DNA from: Hyphobacterium sp. SN044
GTDB taxonomy: Bacteria > Pseudomonadota > Alphaproteobacteria > Caulobacterales > Maricaulaceae
NCBI RefSeq assembly: GCF_021864465.1
Contig: NZ_JAKKUV010000002.1
Location: 248,001 to 312,000 of the forward strand
Reading direction: 5' to 3'
DNA: 64,000 bases
Positions 53,535 through 63,069 of this stretch are shown piece by piece. The notes below the pieces were generated by a model. It did not search any database and was not told where the DNA came from. It saw only the letters and a list, made by a program, of their open reading frames with translations. The position numbers and the translations under genes are program-made. Every line of letters starts with the position of its first letter. Within the stretch, counting starts at the first letter, position 1.

Positions 53535-54501
53535 AGATTACTGGGCAGCAGCGACTGAACCGCGCCCGCTCGTCATCTTCGGTGCCGGCCGGTGGGGCCG
53601 TGTCTGGGCAGGCGTGGCTGCGGGCGCGCGCGGCTCCGGCGAGGGGGTCGCGCTGATCGCACGCAGCAATCTGGACGACACGTTGGCCTGGCAGGCCGGG
53701 AACGCACGCCTTGCGGGCGCGGTGGTAACCAGCGACGCGGAGGCAGCACTTCGAGACCTCGGTTCAGGGGGCAGTGCCCTGATCGCTTCGCGGCCGGGGG
53801 ATCATATCCGCGACCTCGAAATGTGCCTGCGCGCCGGAGTGCCGTCCCTGGTCGAAAAGCCGTTCAGTGCGGATCCGGCCGCGAGCGCACGTTTGGCCCA
53901 ACGGGCTGCGGACGCCGGACTGGTCTTCGGCCTGGGGGTCGAGTTCAGCCTGCTACCTGAATTACACGCGCTTGGCGAGGTGCTGGGCAGCTGGTCAGGT
54001 ACGGCGACCCTGCACTGGGAAGACCCCGATGCGGAAGTCCGCCATGGCCATGTGAAGCGGACGCATGACGAAATCAGCCTGCTCGACGATATCTTGCCAC
54101 ACGCCCTGTCGATCTTCGGCGTGATTGCCGGTAGCGAGCCGGACTGGCGAATGGAGCAGGCATCCGAGCGCGGCGTGCGTTCGGGGCAATTGTCACTGCG
54201 CGAGGGTGAGCGGACCTTCCGCCTCTTCGCCAGCAAGGCGATGCCGGAACGGACGCGCCGGCTGGAAATCGATTGCCGCGATGGACGGAATTTCGTGCTC
54301 GATTTCGCAAGAGCGCCTGCGCGCCTGGCGCGGGCGGGTCAGGCGGTTGCGCTCGAGCCGCGATTCAACGCGCTATCGAGTACGCTTCGGCTTGAACTGG
54401 GGGCGTGGTTCCGCGCCCTTGATGGCGATCGGCCAGCCATCGTGGCCGACCTGAACACGCACATCGCGATGCATGCGCGCTTGCGCGAACTCCTGGCCTA
54501 G
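53503..54501 (+). CDS. Gfo/Idh/MocA-family oxidoreductase
   Basis: A 332-residue NAD(P)-dependent oxidoreductase of the Gfo/Idh/MocA type, usually acting on sugars or sugar nucleotides. It shows a Rossmann motif IFGAGRWGRVWA (near residue 25) and the family lysine in LVEKPFSADP, corresponding to EKP. The C-terminal beta-sheet domain is plain. The ATG at 53503 (MTMPNALQ) is 31 bases inside gtrA; the next ATG at 53509 is possible. The stop overlaps that of the convergent rfbG gene by four bases (CTAG). In this locus it may reduce or oxidise a deoxysugar keto group; this is inference. Confidence 0.85.
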   Translation: MTMPNALQTLEDYWAAATEPRPLVIFGAGRWGRVWAGVAAGARGSGEGVALIARSNLDDTLAWQAGNARLAGAVVTSDAEAALRDLGSGGSALIASRPGDHIRDLEMCLRAGVPSLVEKPFSADPAASARLAQRAADAGLVFGLGVEFSLLPELHALGEVLGSWSGTATLHWEDPDAEVRHGHVKRTHDEISLLDDILPHALSIFGVIAGSEPDWRMEQASERGVRSGQLSLREGERTFRLFASKAMPERTRRLEIDCRDGRNFVLDFARAPARLARAGQAVALEPRFNALSSTLRLELGAWFRALDGDRPAIVADLNTHIAMHARLRELLA

Positions 54502-55577
54502 CGCGCGGCCTTCTCCGCGTAGTCGCGCAGCTGGCGCAGGGTGACTTCCTGCATGTCCGCCCCGTCCATCCAGGCGATGAACCAGTCGGCAGTCGTTTTC
54601 AGCGTGTCCTCGAGTCCCAGGACGGGGTGCCAGTCGAGTTCGGCCTTGGCGCGGGAGGAATCGAGCCGCAGGAATTGCGCTTCCTTGGGATGTTTCTTGT
54701 CGGTTGCGTGCCGCCCCTTGGCCGACGGGAAGAGCGTCGTCAGGCGGTCGACGAGTTCGCCGACCGTGCGCTCGTTGTCGATGTCGGGGCCGAAATTGTA
54801 CTCGACATCATTGTGGCCCTCGAAGACGCGCTCGGCCAGCATGATATAGCCGCGCAGCGGCTCCATGACGTGTTGCCACGGGCGGGTGGCCGACGGGTTG
54901 CGGATTTCCACCGTGCCGCCCGCGAGAATGGCCCGGATGATGTCTGGAACGAGCCGGTCCTCACTCCAGTCGCCACCGCCGATCACATTGCCGGCGCGCA
55001 CGGTCGCGAGCCGGGCCGGGCTGGCCTTGCCGCTGGCCGCGTCGGCGGTGAAATAACTCTGGCGGAAAGACGAAGCGACGAGTTCGGTGCAGCCCTTGGA
55101 GTTCGAATAGGGGTCCTTGCCGCCGAGCCGGTCGGTCTCGCGATAGGCCCAGTACCATTCCTCGTTTTCGTAACACTTGTCCGACGTGACCACGACGATG
55201 GAGCGGAGCGTGTCGCATCGCCGCGCCGCATCGAGAACGTGCGCGGTGCCGAGCACGTTGGAGCGATAGGTTTCGACCGGGTCGTTGTAGGAACGGCGCA
55301 CCAGTGGCTGGGCCGCCATGTGGAAGAGCACCTCGGGACGTGCAGCGGCGAAGGCCTCATCTACGGTCTTCAGATCCGCGATATCGCCGCGGCGATCATC
55401 CAGGCGTTCGGACAAGCGGGTGACGGAGAACAGGGACGGATCGGTGGCGGGATCGAGGGCGAGCCCGGTGACTTCCGCGCCCATTTCCGTCAGCCACAGC
55501 GACAGCCATCCGCCCTTGAAGCCGGTATGGCCGGTGACGAGGACGCGGCGTCCCTTCCAGAAATTGCGATCCACCAT
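54498..55577 (-). CDS. rfbG: CDP-glucose 4,6-dehydratase
   Basis: A 359-residue extended SDR that converts CDP-glucose to CDP-4-keto-6-deoxyglucose. The N-terminal NAD motif is VTGHTGFKGGWLSLWL, the family-specific AAQPLVRRSYNDP follows, and the catalytic Thr/Ser and YxxxK are in VVTSDKCYEN and PYSNSKG. GNVIGGGDWSEDRLVPDIIR is typical of RfbG. It pairs with rfbF on the same strand 2.4 kb downstream. I chose the ATG at 55577 (MVDRNFWKGRRV); a longer frame to 55601 adds eight residues. Confidence 0.95.
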   Translation of the reverse strand: MVDRNFWKGRRVLVTGHTGFKGGWLSLWLTEMGAEVTGLALDPATDPSLFSVTRLSERLDDRRGDIADLKTVDEAFAAARPEVLFHMAAQPLVRRSYNDPVETYRSNVLGTAHVLDAARRCDTLRSIVVVTSDKCYENEEWYWAYRETDRLGGKDPYSNSKGCTELVASSFRQSYFTADAASGKASPARLATVRAGNVIGGGDWSEDRLVPDIIRAILAGGTVEIRNPSATRPWQHVMEPLRGYIMLAERVFEGHNDVEYNFGPDIDNERTVGELVDRLTTLFPSAKGRHATDKKHPKEAQFLRLDSSRAKAELDWHPVLGLEDTLKTTADWFIAWMDGADMQEVTLRQLRDYAEKAAR

Positions 55578-55638
55578 GGTCCTGTTCCCGATGCCCCTCA
55601 AAATGCGCGGCGAGAGCTATGCGAGCCCCCGGTTTGCG

Positions 55639-57489
55639 TCAACCTTCGCCTGGGTCCGCTTCACCAGCTACCGCTTCACCGCAGGCCGGCCGGTAGAGGA
55701 AGATGTTGCCGGTGAGCCCGTCCGTGCTGCCCGAGATAAACGCCTCGCGGCGCAGTTGGCTGTCGTCCGGATTGGACAGCTGGTACTGCGACAGGACGAG
55801 CGTTCCGCCGATGTCCGCGAGCGCGCATCCGTCGATGAAGACCTCGATCGTGCCGTCCGCGTTGTAGGTCGTGACGGGTACTTCGACGCGATTTCCCCAG
55901 CCGTCATAATTGCTGGCGCGGGCCGGATCGCGCTCGAGGGCCGGCGCGATCACCCGCCGGAAAGCGAGGTGAAAATCGAGCGGATGCGCTTGGTAGTAGC
56001 CGTCGAGCGTATGGAATCCGTTATACGCAGCCGCCATCGTAGGCAGGCCGACCGTGACCACCCTTTCCTCCGGCCAGTCGGCACCGAGATAGGCGCGCAC
56101 TTCGTCATACATGCCGCGGCTGAAATAGGTCCCGACTGTGTACTGGGCGACGTACGGGTTGTCCCATCCGTGCTCGGCATGGAAGGCGATGTTGTCGAGT
56201 CGGCGTTCGAGCGGAACATGGATCGTCATGGCAAGGGCACCCAGAGCGACCGCGACCAGACCGGTCTTCACTCCCCACCAGAGCCATTCGCTCGCGAGAT
56301 GAACCGCGACTGCCAGCAGTACGACTGAGAGGAAGGGGAGCACGACGATGAAGCGCGAAAGCTGGACCGGAACCCCGACCAGCGCCTCGAAGTCGAGCAT
56401 GTTGCTCTGAACGATGCCGAAGCCGAACGCGACCAGCCCCATCAGCGCCATCGTTCCGGCGATCCAGACGAGGAGGCGCGTGTCGCTTGGCGGGATCGCG
56501 GCGAGGGCGCGGCCGCGGACGGACACGACGCTCCAGACCAGGATATAGGCCAGGATCGCGACCCCGGTCGTGACCGGCAGGATCAGGGCGGTATTCCACT
56601 GATAATGATAATGCGCGGTGGTGCCGTTGATCAGGGACTGCGCCTCGGTGAGTGCGCGCGTCCAGTATGTGCCGTTGAAAACATTCCCGAACACGAAATG
56701 CCGGCCTTCCATCCACACGACGCGGTGGCTTTCGGTATCCGAGAAGAGCAAGCCCCAGAACAGCCGGTATTCGATGAAGATGGTGATCAGGAGGCCGAGG
56801 GCGACGAGCTTCAGCGGTCGCCAATTCCCGTTCATTCCGCCGAAAATGGCGAAGGCCACCAGCGCGGCCGGATAATAGAAAAGGCCGCCCAGCACGAAAT
56901 CCGCGAACATCGCCGCCAACAGGAACAGGCCGAGCGCCGACCAGGTCCGGTTCGGCACGAGGCTGAGCATGGCGCCGGCGACGAACAGGTTGAACCCGAT
57001 GATCGCACCGAGCACGGCAAAGCTGTGCGGCATCAACGCGACCGCACCGGCGCCGAAAGCGACCGCAGCCGGGTCGAGCTGCGGCATCCACGGCTTGCCG
57101 GCGAAATGACGCCGCGCCACCTGGAAGGGCAGGATGGCCGAGAGATAGAGCGCAAGAAGCGCGACTGTGAAATAGATCGAGGTGTCCCAATACTGCGGGA
57201 AGATGCCGTAGATCAGGCGGACGATTTTCAGATCACCCACGCCCATCATGTCGAGCGGCAGGCCGTGCATCAGCTGGTCGTGCACATAGCCGGGCCGGAA
57301 CAGGGTCGCGAGCGGAGAAGGAAGCGTCTCGTAGAGCGGGATGACGGAATCGAGCTGGTCGTTTCCTTCAATCGAGAGATTGTGCGGCGGGAAGTAGGCG
57401 ACGAGCGCCACCACGAGCAGGATCGCAAATCCGACGATGTAGGCCAGCCGGTCCCTTTGCATCCACCGCGTCCACATGCCGTCGCTCAT
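55639..57489 (-). CDS. Large polytopic membrane protein of unknown function (DUF6044-like)
   Basis: A 616-residue protein with about ten hydrophobic segments, from AYIVGFAILLVVALVAYF (residue 16 on) to WGVKTGLVAVALGALAMTIH (near 420), followed by a ~190-residue soluble C-terminal domain that contains THxLDGYYQAHPLDFHL-type sequence. The layout is of a polyprenyl-sugar-dependent transferase (GT-C-like), and it recalls the DUF6044 family found in glycan loci. A short acidic loop NDQLDSVIPLYE after the first helix could be the GT-C catalytic loop. Function is inferred from position only; the gene lies 61 bases upstream of rfbG on the same strand. Confidence 0.82.
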   Translation of the reverse strand: MSDGMWTRWMQRDRLAYIVGFAILLVVALVAYFPPHNLSIEGNDQLDSVIPLYETLPSPLATLFRPGYVHDQLMHGLPLDMMGVGDLKIVRLIYGIFPQYWDTSIYFTVALLALYLSAILPFQVARRHFAGKPWMPQLDPAAVAFGAGAVALMPHSFAVLGAIIGFNLFVAGAMLSLVPNRTWSALGLFLLAAMFADFVLGGLFYYPAALVAFAIFGGMNGNWRPLKLVALGLLITIFIEYRLFWGLLFSDTESHRVVWMEGRHFVFGNVFNGTYWTRALTEAQSLINGTTAHYHYQWNTALILPVTTGVAILAYILVWSVVSVRGRALAAIPPSDTRLLVWIAGTMALMGLVAFGFGIVQSNMLDFEALVGVPVQLSRFIVVLPFLSVVLLAVAVHLASEWLWWGVKTGLVAVALGALAMTIHVPLERRLDNIAFHAEHGWDNPYVAQYTVGTYFSRGMYDEVRAYLGADWPEERVVTVGLPTMAAAYNGFHTLDGYYQAHPLDFHLAFRRVIAPALERDPARASNYDGWGNRVEVPVTTYNADGTIEVFIDGCALADIGGTLVLSQYQLSNPDDSQLRREAFISGSTDGLTGNIFLYRPACGEAVAGEADPGEG

Positions 57490-57667
57490 ACTCGAATTCC
57501 CCCTGCGCGGCGGTCCTGCCTGATCCCCGCGGACGCTGGTTTGACGGCGGGCGCACGAGTTTACAACCGTTTTCCTGATTTCCGTTGCCGCCTTTATGGG
57601 CGGCCTCGGTTTTTTCCGCTACGAAGACGCGTTCGGAATCGGGAACAGACAGCGGAACAGGTGCCCC

Positions 57668-58297
57668 TTGAAGCAGCTTCGTACACTGGCGTTGGCGTTG
57701 GCCGTCCCGGCGGGACTTGCGGCCGTATCGTGTTCTTCCGAAGTGGATCCGGGCATGCCCGACAGCCGCGAATGGGCCGAGGTCACGGGGGCCGGCTATA
57801 ACGAGTTTCTCGATGTCAGCGCGGTTGAACGCACCGGCAATTTCGGCGGCAGCGCGAGTGCTTTCGTGCGGCGGGAGGAAGACGTCTTCGCCCTGGCCGA
57901 CCGCAATGATGCGGCGCGCACCGTGCTGGTGTGGACGATCGAGGGCATCGACGCCGAGGGGCAGGGGATCAGGCTTGCCTTCGATCTCGACGATGTGGCG
58001 CCGCAGGGCGGGTGGGTCGTGGTCACGCTGTCGCTGCGGACCGCCGACGGGCCGGAGGGAGCAACCTGCATGTTCTCGCCCGATGGCGAACAGTCCGGCT
58101 TCATCTCCGGCGGTGCGGCGGGGCAATCCTTCATCGAGGGCCGGACCCTCGTTTGCGAAATCACGCCAGAGAACAGCCAGGGCGATCTCGACGTCTATAT
58201 CTACCCGACGGCCTATCGCCCCGATGTCGGCTTCGACGACCGGCTGGTCGGAGAGATCTTCATCTCGTCCGGCCGGGTCTATTTCGAAGCGGGCTGA
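57668..58297 (+). CDS. Putative lipoprotein of unknown function
   Basis: A 209-residue precursor whose start KQLRTLALALAVPAGLAAVSC reads as a lipoprotein signal with lipobox AVSC. The mature part is beta-rich and holds two cysteines (GATCMFSP and TLVCEITPE). I do not recognise a family. I chose the TTG at 57668 because the signal begins there; the frame open to 57596 adds 24 polar residues and an ATG at 57596 has no clear ribosome site. It stands alone between the divergent glycan gene and the tRNA. The 178-base gap upstream must hold two divergent promoters; I see no distinctive motif. Confidence 0.68.
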   Translation: MKQLRTLALALAVPAGLAAVSCSSEVDPGMPDSREWAEVTGAGYNEFLDVSAVERTGNFGGSASAFVRREEDVFALADRNDAARTVLVWTIEGIDAEGQGIRLAFDLDDVAPQGGWVVVTLSLRTADGPEGATCMFSPDGEQSGFISGGAAGQSFIEGRTLVCEITPENSQGDLDVYIYPTAYRPDVGFDDRLVGEIFISSGRVYFEAG

Positions 58298-58314
58298 CCG
58301 CGGGAGCGGGAGGA

Positions 58315-58402
<88 letters not shown>

Positions 58403-58534
58403 GGCGCTCCCCATTAGCGGGGTCGGGCGCGCCCGCGCAACCGTGATGAACCGCCATCTGGAAACGCGGCTTACTCTGCGATAACCATTTGCGGGGAGAC
58501 TGGGGCTGGGCTTGCGCAATACGGGCGAGGGGTC

Positions 58535-59419
58535 ATGCGACTCAGATCCATGTCAATCCAGCGACTTGCAATCCTGTCTTCATGCTTGGTGGCAGCGGCA
58601 TGCGCCAGCATGCCGGAGCCGCGCGAGGCCTCGACGCCCCAGCGCACGACCGCTGTGGTGCGCGCTGCGCCCTCGCCGAGTGTCACGCAACCGGCCCGGC
58701 CCAGCGGCCGGATCGAACCGCGCGTCGGCAATCCCTATCAGATCAATGGCCGCACTTATGTTCCGGCTTTCGACGACAGTTATGACCGGACCGGGATCGC
58801 ATCCTGGTACGGGCCGGGATTCCATGGCCGTCTGACCGCCAGCGGCGAAGTGTTCGACGAAAATCTGATGACGGCAGCGCACACCACGTTGCCGATTCCA
58901 AGCCTCGTCGAGGTCACGAATCTGGAGAATGGCCGGACTGTCGTGTTGCGTCTCAACGATCGCGGACCGTTTGCCGACGACCGGATCATCGATCTCAGCC
59001 GCGCGGCGGCCACCGAACTCGGCTTCATCGGCCAGGGGCTGGCACAGGTGCGCGTGCGCTATCTGGGGCCGGTCGACGGGCCGGGCGTGTCCGCGCCACC
59101 GGTAATCTTCACCGCCAGCAATACCGGCGACGACCCGATTGCCGCGCAGGTTCTGGCCGACATGCGGGCCAATGGCGAAACCACGCAGCGCCTCGTCACC
59201 ATCCAGGCCGGGTCCTTCACCGACCGGGACAATGCGCAAGCACTCCAGGCGCGCCTTGAGCCGCGCGGTGATGCGTGGATCGAGGAGGCCATCGTCAACG
59301 GCCAGACCGTGTTCCGCGTACTTCTGGGTCAGTGGGAAAACCGTGCCGAGGCCGAGATGACGCGCACCGCGCTGCGCACCGACGGCATTTTCGACGCACG
59401 GGTGGTGTCTCTGCGCTGA
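58535..59419 (+). CDS. rlpA: RlpA-family septal lytic transglycosylase lipoprotein
   Basis: A 294-residue lipoprotein precursor. The signal ends in a lipobox (VAAAC, cysteine at residue 23). The double-psi beta-barrel RlpA domain (about residues 85-185) has ASWYGPGFHGRLTASGE and RLNDRGPFADDRIIDLS with the catalytic-type aspartates, and a C-terminal SPOR domain (about 218-294, LVTIQAGSFTDRDNAQALQA) binds denuded septal glycan. RlpA cleaves peptidoglycan strands at the division site in Pseudomonas; activity here is inferred. The next gene is a D,D-carboxypeptidase, 79 bases away. Confidence 0.94.
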   Translation: MRLRSMSIQRLAILSSCLVAAACASMPEPREASTPQRTTAVVRAAPSPSVTQPARPSGRIEPRVGNPYQINGRTYVPAFDDSYDRTGIASWYGPGFHGRLTASGEVFDENLMTAAHTTLPIPSLVEVTNLENGRTVVLRLNDRGPFADDRIIDLSRAAATELGFIGQGLAQVRVRYLGPVDGPGVSAPPVIFTASNTGDDPIAAQVLADMRANGETTQRLVTIQAGSFTDRDNAQALQARLEPRGDAWIEEAIVNGQTVFRVLLGQWENRAEAEMTRTALRTDGIFDARVVSLR

Positions 59420-59498
59420 CGGCGGGGTTTACGCCGCATCCCCGACACGATTGTATCGTTCAAAGTCCCGGCCAACCGACAAAGGGAGTCGCAGCCCC

Positions 59499-60632
59499 GT
59501 GCGCGCCGTTCTTTCCGCCTTTCTGATTTTCGCCCTTGCGCCTTTTGCCCAAGCGCAGACCTTCGAAACCGAAGCCACGCACGCCGTCATCTATGACGTC
59601 GAGACCGAGACCGTGCTCTGGTCGCACAATGGCGGCGAGCCCATGCCGCCGGCCTCGATGAGCAAGCTGATGACGGTGCTGATGGCGTTCGAGGCCATCG
59701 ACGAGGGGCGTCTGTCGCTCGACGACGAATTGCCGGTGTCCGAAGAAGCCTGGCGGCGGGGCGGTTCGGCTTCGGGGTCGTCAACCATGTTCCTCGACGT
59801 GAACAGCCGTGTGCGGGTGGATGATCTGCTTCGCGGCATCATCGTCCAGTCCGGCAATGACGCCTGCATCGTGATCGCCGAAGCACTCGGCGGAACGGAA
59901 GCGAATTTCGCTGCGATGATGACCGACCGCGCGCACGAGCTGGGCCTGACCAGCGCCAGCTTCGCGAACTCGACCGGCTGGCCGGATCCGCAGCAGCGGA
60001 TCAGCGCGCTCGACCTGGCGCGCCTCGGCGCGATCATCATCGAGGAGCACCCGGAACTCTACGAGATCTATGCCGAGCGGGAATACACCTATAACGGCAT
60101 CCGCCAGTTCAACCGGAACCCGCTGCTCGGCGTGTTCGACGGCGCGGACGGTCTGAAGACCGGCCACACCGAAGAAAGCGGCTATGGCCTTGTCGGCTCG
60201 GCCGTGCGCGATGGCGAACGCCGCATCATCGTGTTCAACGGAATGGGATCGGAACGGGCCCGCGCCAACGAGGCCGAACGCCTGATGCGCGCGGCCTTCG
60301 CCGAATTCGCCGTCTACGATTTGTTCGAGGCAGGCGCCGAAGTGGGACAGGCCGAGATCTTCATGGGCCGGGCGGGCGATGTGGCGCTGGTCACGCAGGA
60401 GGATATTTCCATCGGACTGTCGCGCGCCGCGCGCCGCGACATGCAGGTGGCCGTCGTCTATGACGGTCCGGTTCCGGCCCCGGTGGCGGAAGGGGACGTG
60501 ATCGCGCATCTCGTCGTCGAAGCCCCGGGCTATGACGCGCAGCGTTTTCCGCTCGTTGCGGCGCAATCCGTTGAGCGGAAAGGCATGTTCGGCCGCGCCG
60601 CCGATGCGCTCGTTCACCTGATCCGCGGTTGA
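59499..60632 (+). CDS. D-alanyl-D-alanine carboxypeptidase (DacA/PBP5 type)
   Basis: A 377-residue periplasmic penicillin-binding protein that trims the terminal D-Ala of peptidoglycan stem peptides. The signal MRAVLSAFLIFALAPFAQA is followed by the three active-site motifs SMSK (SxxK), SGN and KTG (in DGLKTGHTEESGYG). A C-terminal beta domain (PBP5_C-like) and a terminal amphipathic helix AADALVHLIRG for membrane attachment follow. I chose the GTG at 59499 for its signal peptide; the frame is open to 59451. It is five bases from tmk. Confidence 0.95.
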   Translation: MRAVLSAFLIFALAPFAQAQTFETEATHAVIYDVETETVLWSHNGGEPMPPASMSKLMTVLMAFEAIDEGRLSLDDELPVSEEAWRRGGSASGSSTMFLDVNSRVRVDDLLRGIIVQSGNDACIVIAEALGGTEANFAAMMTDRAHELGLTSASFANSTGWPDPQQRISALDLARLGAIIIEEHPELYEIYAEREYTYNGIRQFNRNPLLGVFDGADGLKTGHTEESGYGLVGSAVRDGERRIIVFNGMGSERARANEAERLMRAAFAEFAVYDLFEAGAEVGQAEIFMGRAGDVALVTQEDISIGLSRAARRDMQVAVVYDGPVPAPVAEGDVIAHLVVEAPGYDAQRFPLVAAQSVERKGMFGRAADALVHLIRG

Positions 60633-60636
60633 CGCG

Positions 60637-61266
60637 GTGCGGGGAAAGTTCATCACGCTGGAAGGCGGCGAGGGCGCCGGCAAAACGACGCTGATCGAGG
60701 GGCTCAAAGGAGCGCTCGAACGCGACGGGCTGACCGTCGTCAGGACGCGCGAACCGGGCGGAACACCGAACGCCGAGGCGATCCGGGAGTTGTTGCTATC
60801 CGGCGATGTCGAGCGCTGGTCGCCGATCTCAGAAGCGCTCCTGTTCTACGCAGCACGGGTCGATCACGTCGAACGCGTCATCCGTCCGGCGATCGAGCGC
60901 GGCGACTGGGTGCTGTGTGATCGCTTCGCCGATTCCACGAGGGCCTATCAGGGCGCGGCCGGCGGCACGGACCGCGCGCGCCTCGACACGCTCCACAAGT
61001 TCGCCCTCGATGATTTCGAGCCGGACCTGACCTTGATCGTCGATATCGACCCGAATGTCGGGCTGGAGCGCACATGGGCGCGGGGCGAGAAGGAAACGCG
61101 GTTCGAAGCCAAGGGCAGCGTGTTCCACGATCGCCTGCGCCAGGCCTTCCTCGACATCGCCGCAGCCGAGCCGATGCGCTGTGCCGTCATCGATGGCGGT
61201 GCGCCGGCGGAAGCCGTGCTGGACGCTGCGCTCGGCGTCATATCGAACCGTCTCGGAACGCCATGA
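60637..61266 (+). CDS. tmk: Thymidylate kinase
   Basis: A 209-residue kinase that phosphorylates dTMP to dTDP. The P-loop is EGGEGAGKTT (residues 9-18), with TREPGGTP and DRFADSTRAYQG following, all typical. The start is a GTG at 60637, four bases after the carboxypeptidase stop. The stop overlaps holB by four bases. Confidence 0.97.
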   Translation: MRGKFITLEGGEGAGKTTLIEGLKGALERDGLTVVRTREPGGTPNAEAIRELLLSGDVERWSPISEALLFYAARVDHVERVIRPAIERGDWVLCDRFADSTRAYQGAAGGTDRARLDTLHKFALDDFEPDLTLIVDIDPNVGLERTWARGEKETRFEAKGSVFHDRLRQAFLDIAAAEPMRCAVIDGGAPAEAVLDAALGVISNRLGTP

Positions 61267-62300
61267 GCGAAACCGATCTGCCCGACGAACCCGACCGGCG
61301 CCCCGGATGCCCGCATCCGCGCGAACGCTATGACCTTGCCGGCCATGAGGCGGCCGAGGCCGAACTCGGCAGCGCCATTGCCTCTGGCCGTCTGCATCAT
61401 GGCTGGCTGATCACCGGGCCCTCGGGCGTGGGCAAGGCGACCCTGGCTTATCGCGCCGCGCGCCGGATTCTCGGTGCGGCACCGGACGGTGAGGGGCTGT
61501 CGGCGAACCCGTCCGATCCCAATTGCCGCCGGATCGAGGCGCAGTCCCATCCCGGCCTTCTGGTGATCCGGCGGCCCTGGGACGACAAGACCAAGAAGTT
61601 CAAATCGGTCATCACGGTCGACGAGCTGCGGCGGGTCGGGGAGTTCTTCTCTCTCAGTGCCGGCGCCGACGGCTGGCGCGTCGCCATCGTCGACAGCGTT
61701 GACGAAATGAATCCGAATGCGGCCAACGCCCTTTTGAAATCATTGGAAGAACCGCCGCAGCGCACCATCCTTTTTCTGCTGACCCATACGCCCGGCAAGC
61801 TGTTGCCGACGATCCGCTCTCGCTGCCGGCGGTTGACACTGCGTGCGCCCGGTATCGACGCGACCGCCGCCTGGCTGACCCGGCAGAGCGGCGTGTCCGA
61901 TCCGCAGGACTGGGCAAGGCGCGGCAAGGGACTGCCGGGAGAAGCGCTCGCCATGGCCCGTTCCCCGGTACAGGACATCGCCGAGACGCTGGACGGCTTG
62001 CTGTCGGGTCTGCCGCGGCTCGATGCGGCGCGCTCGCGCGCGCTCGCCAACCGAATGACGGGCAAGGACAAGGACGCGGCGCGCGACGCCTTCAACGACC
62101 GCATTCTCGCCTGGACGATGGAACGCGCCCGTGCCACCGGACAGGCCGGGCATGACCCGGAGCCGTGGACGGCGGCGTGGCGCGACCTGCGCGCGCTTGC
62201 CGGAGCGGGCGCGGGGCTTTATCTCGACCCGAAACAGGTGGCGCTGAGCGCGCTCCACCGCTTGCAGGAAGCCGCCCGGGCCGCCGATGCTGGTCGATAG
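61263..62300 (+). CDS. holB: DNA polymerase III subunit delta-prime
   Basis: A 345-residue clamp-loader subunit of the AAA+ family. The Walker A motif GPSGVGKATL (near residue 55) is present, as is the sensor region NAANALLKSLEEPP; the SRC motif is TIRSRCRRL. The ATG at 61263 overlaps the tmk stop (ATGA), and the 3' end overlaps tatD by 14 bases. The tmk-holB order is conserved in alphaproteobacteria; metG, often next, is absent here. Confidence 0.95.
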   Translation: MSETDLPDEPDRRPGCPHPRERYDLAGHEAAEAELGSAIASGRLHHGWLITGPSGVGKATLAYRAARRILGAAPDGEGLSANPSDPNCRRIEAQSHPGLLVIRRPWDDKTKKFKSVITVDELRRVGEFFSLSAGADGWRVAIVDSVDEMNPNAANALLKSLEEPPQRTILFLLTHTPGKLLPTIRSRCRRLTLRAPGIDATAAWLTRQSGVSDPQDWARRGKGLPGEALAMARSPVQDIAETLDGLLSGLPRLDAARSRALANRMTGKDKDAARDAFNDRILAWTMERARATGQAGHDPEPWTAAWRDLRALAGAGAGLYLDPKQVALSALHRLQEAARAADAGR

Positions 62301-63069
62301 TCACGTCAATCTGCATGGCGAAACCTTCGCCGAGGACCTCGATGCCGTGATTGAACGCGCACGGGCCGCTGGCGTCGTGCGCATGGTGACGATTTGCTGC
62401 GAACTAAAGGATTTTCCTGCGGTTTCCGCGATCGCCGAACGGTATGACGATATCTGGTGCACCATCGGGGCGCATCCCCATCACGCCAAGGACCGGCCCG
62501 ATATCACGGCCGACGAACTGATCGAATTGGCGCAACATCCGCGCATCGTCGGGATCGGCGAAACCGGGCTCGACTTCCATTACGGCTACAGTCCCGAGGC
62601 CGACCAGGTCGCGAGTTTCCGCGCCCATGTCGAAGCGGCGCGACGGACCGATCTGCCGCTGGTGATCCATACACGCGAAGCCGACGCCATGATGGCGGAC
62701 ATCCTCGAGGACGAAATGGGGAAGGGGGCATTCCGCCCGCTTCTGCACTGCTACACCAGCGGCCCGGACCTCGCCCGACGCGGTGTGAAGCTGGGGGCGT
62801 ATTTCGCGGCGTCCGGCATTGTCACCTTCAGGAAGGCTGACGATGTCCGCGCCGTATTCCGCGATATCGTTCCGGGCGACAAGGTGATGATCGAGACCGA
62901 TTGCCCGTATCTGGCCCCCGTACCGCATCGCGGCCAGCGCAACGAGCCAAGTTTTCTCCCGGCGGTCGCCGACGGTCTGGCAGCGGTGAAGAACTGGTCG
63001 CGGGAAGAGTGCGAACAGCGCACGACCGACGCGTTTTTTACCTTGTTCGACAAGGTGCCGCGGCCGTGA
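62287..63069 (+). CDS. tatD: TatD-family metal-dependent hydrolase
   Basis: A 260-residue TIM-barrel hydrolase of the TatD DNase family. The usual first metal motif HxH is HVN in VDSHVNLHGE (residues 5-8 region), and the later GETGLDFHYG, VIHTREAD, LHCYTS and ETDCPYLAP blocks are intact. The HxN form is one I associate with alphaproteobacterial TatD proteins, so it may be a lineage feature rather than damage. It overlaps holB by 14 bases and the MBL gene by four. Confidence 0.93.
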   Translation: MLVDSHVNLHGETFAEDLDAVIERARAAGVVRMVTICCELKDFPAVSAIAERYDDIWCTIGAHPHHAKDRPDITADELIELAQHPRIVGIGETGLDFHYGYSPEADQVASFRAHVEAARRTDLPLVIHTREADAMMADILEDEMGKGAFRPLLHCYTSGPDLARRGVKLGAYFAASGIVTFRKADDVRAVFRDIVPGDKVMIETDCPYLAPVPHRGQRNEPSFLPAVADGLAAVKNWSREECEQRTTDAFFTLFDKVPRP

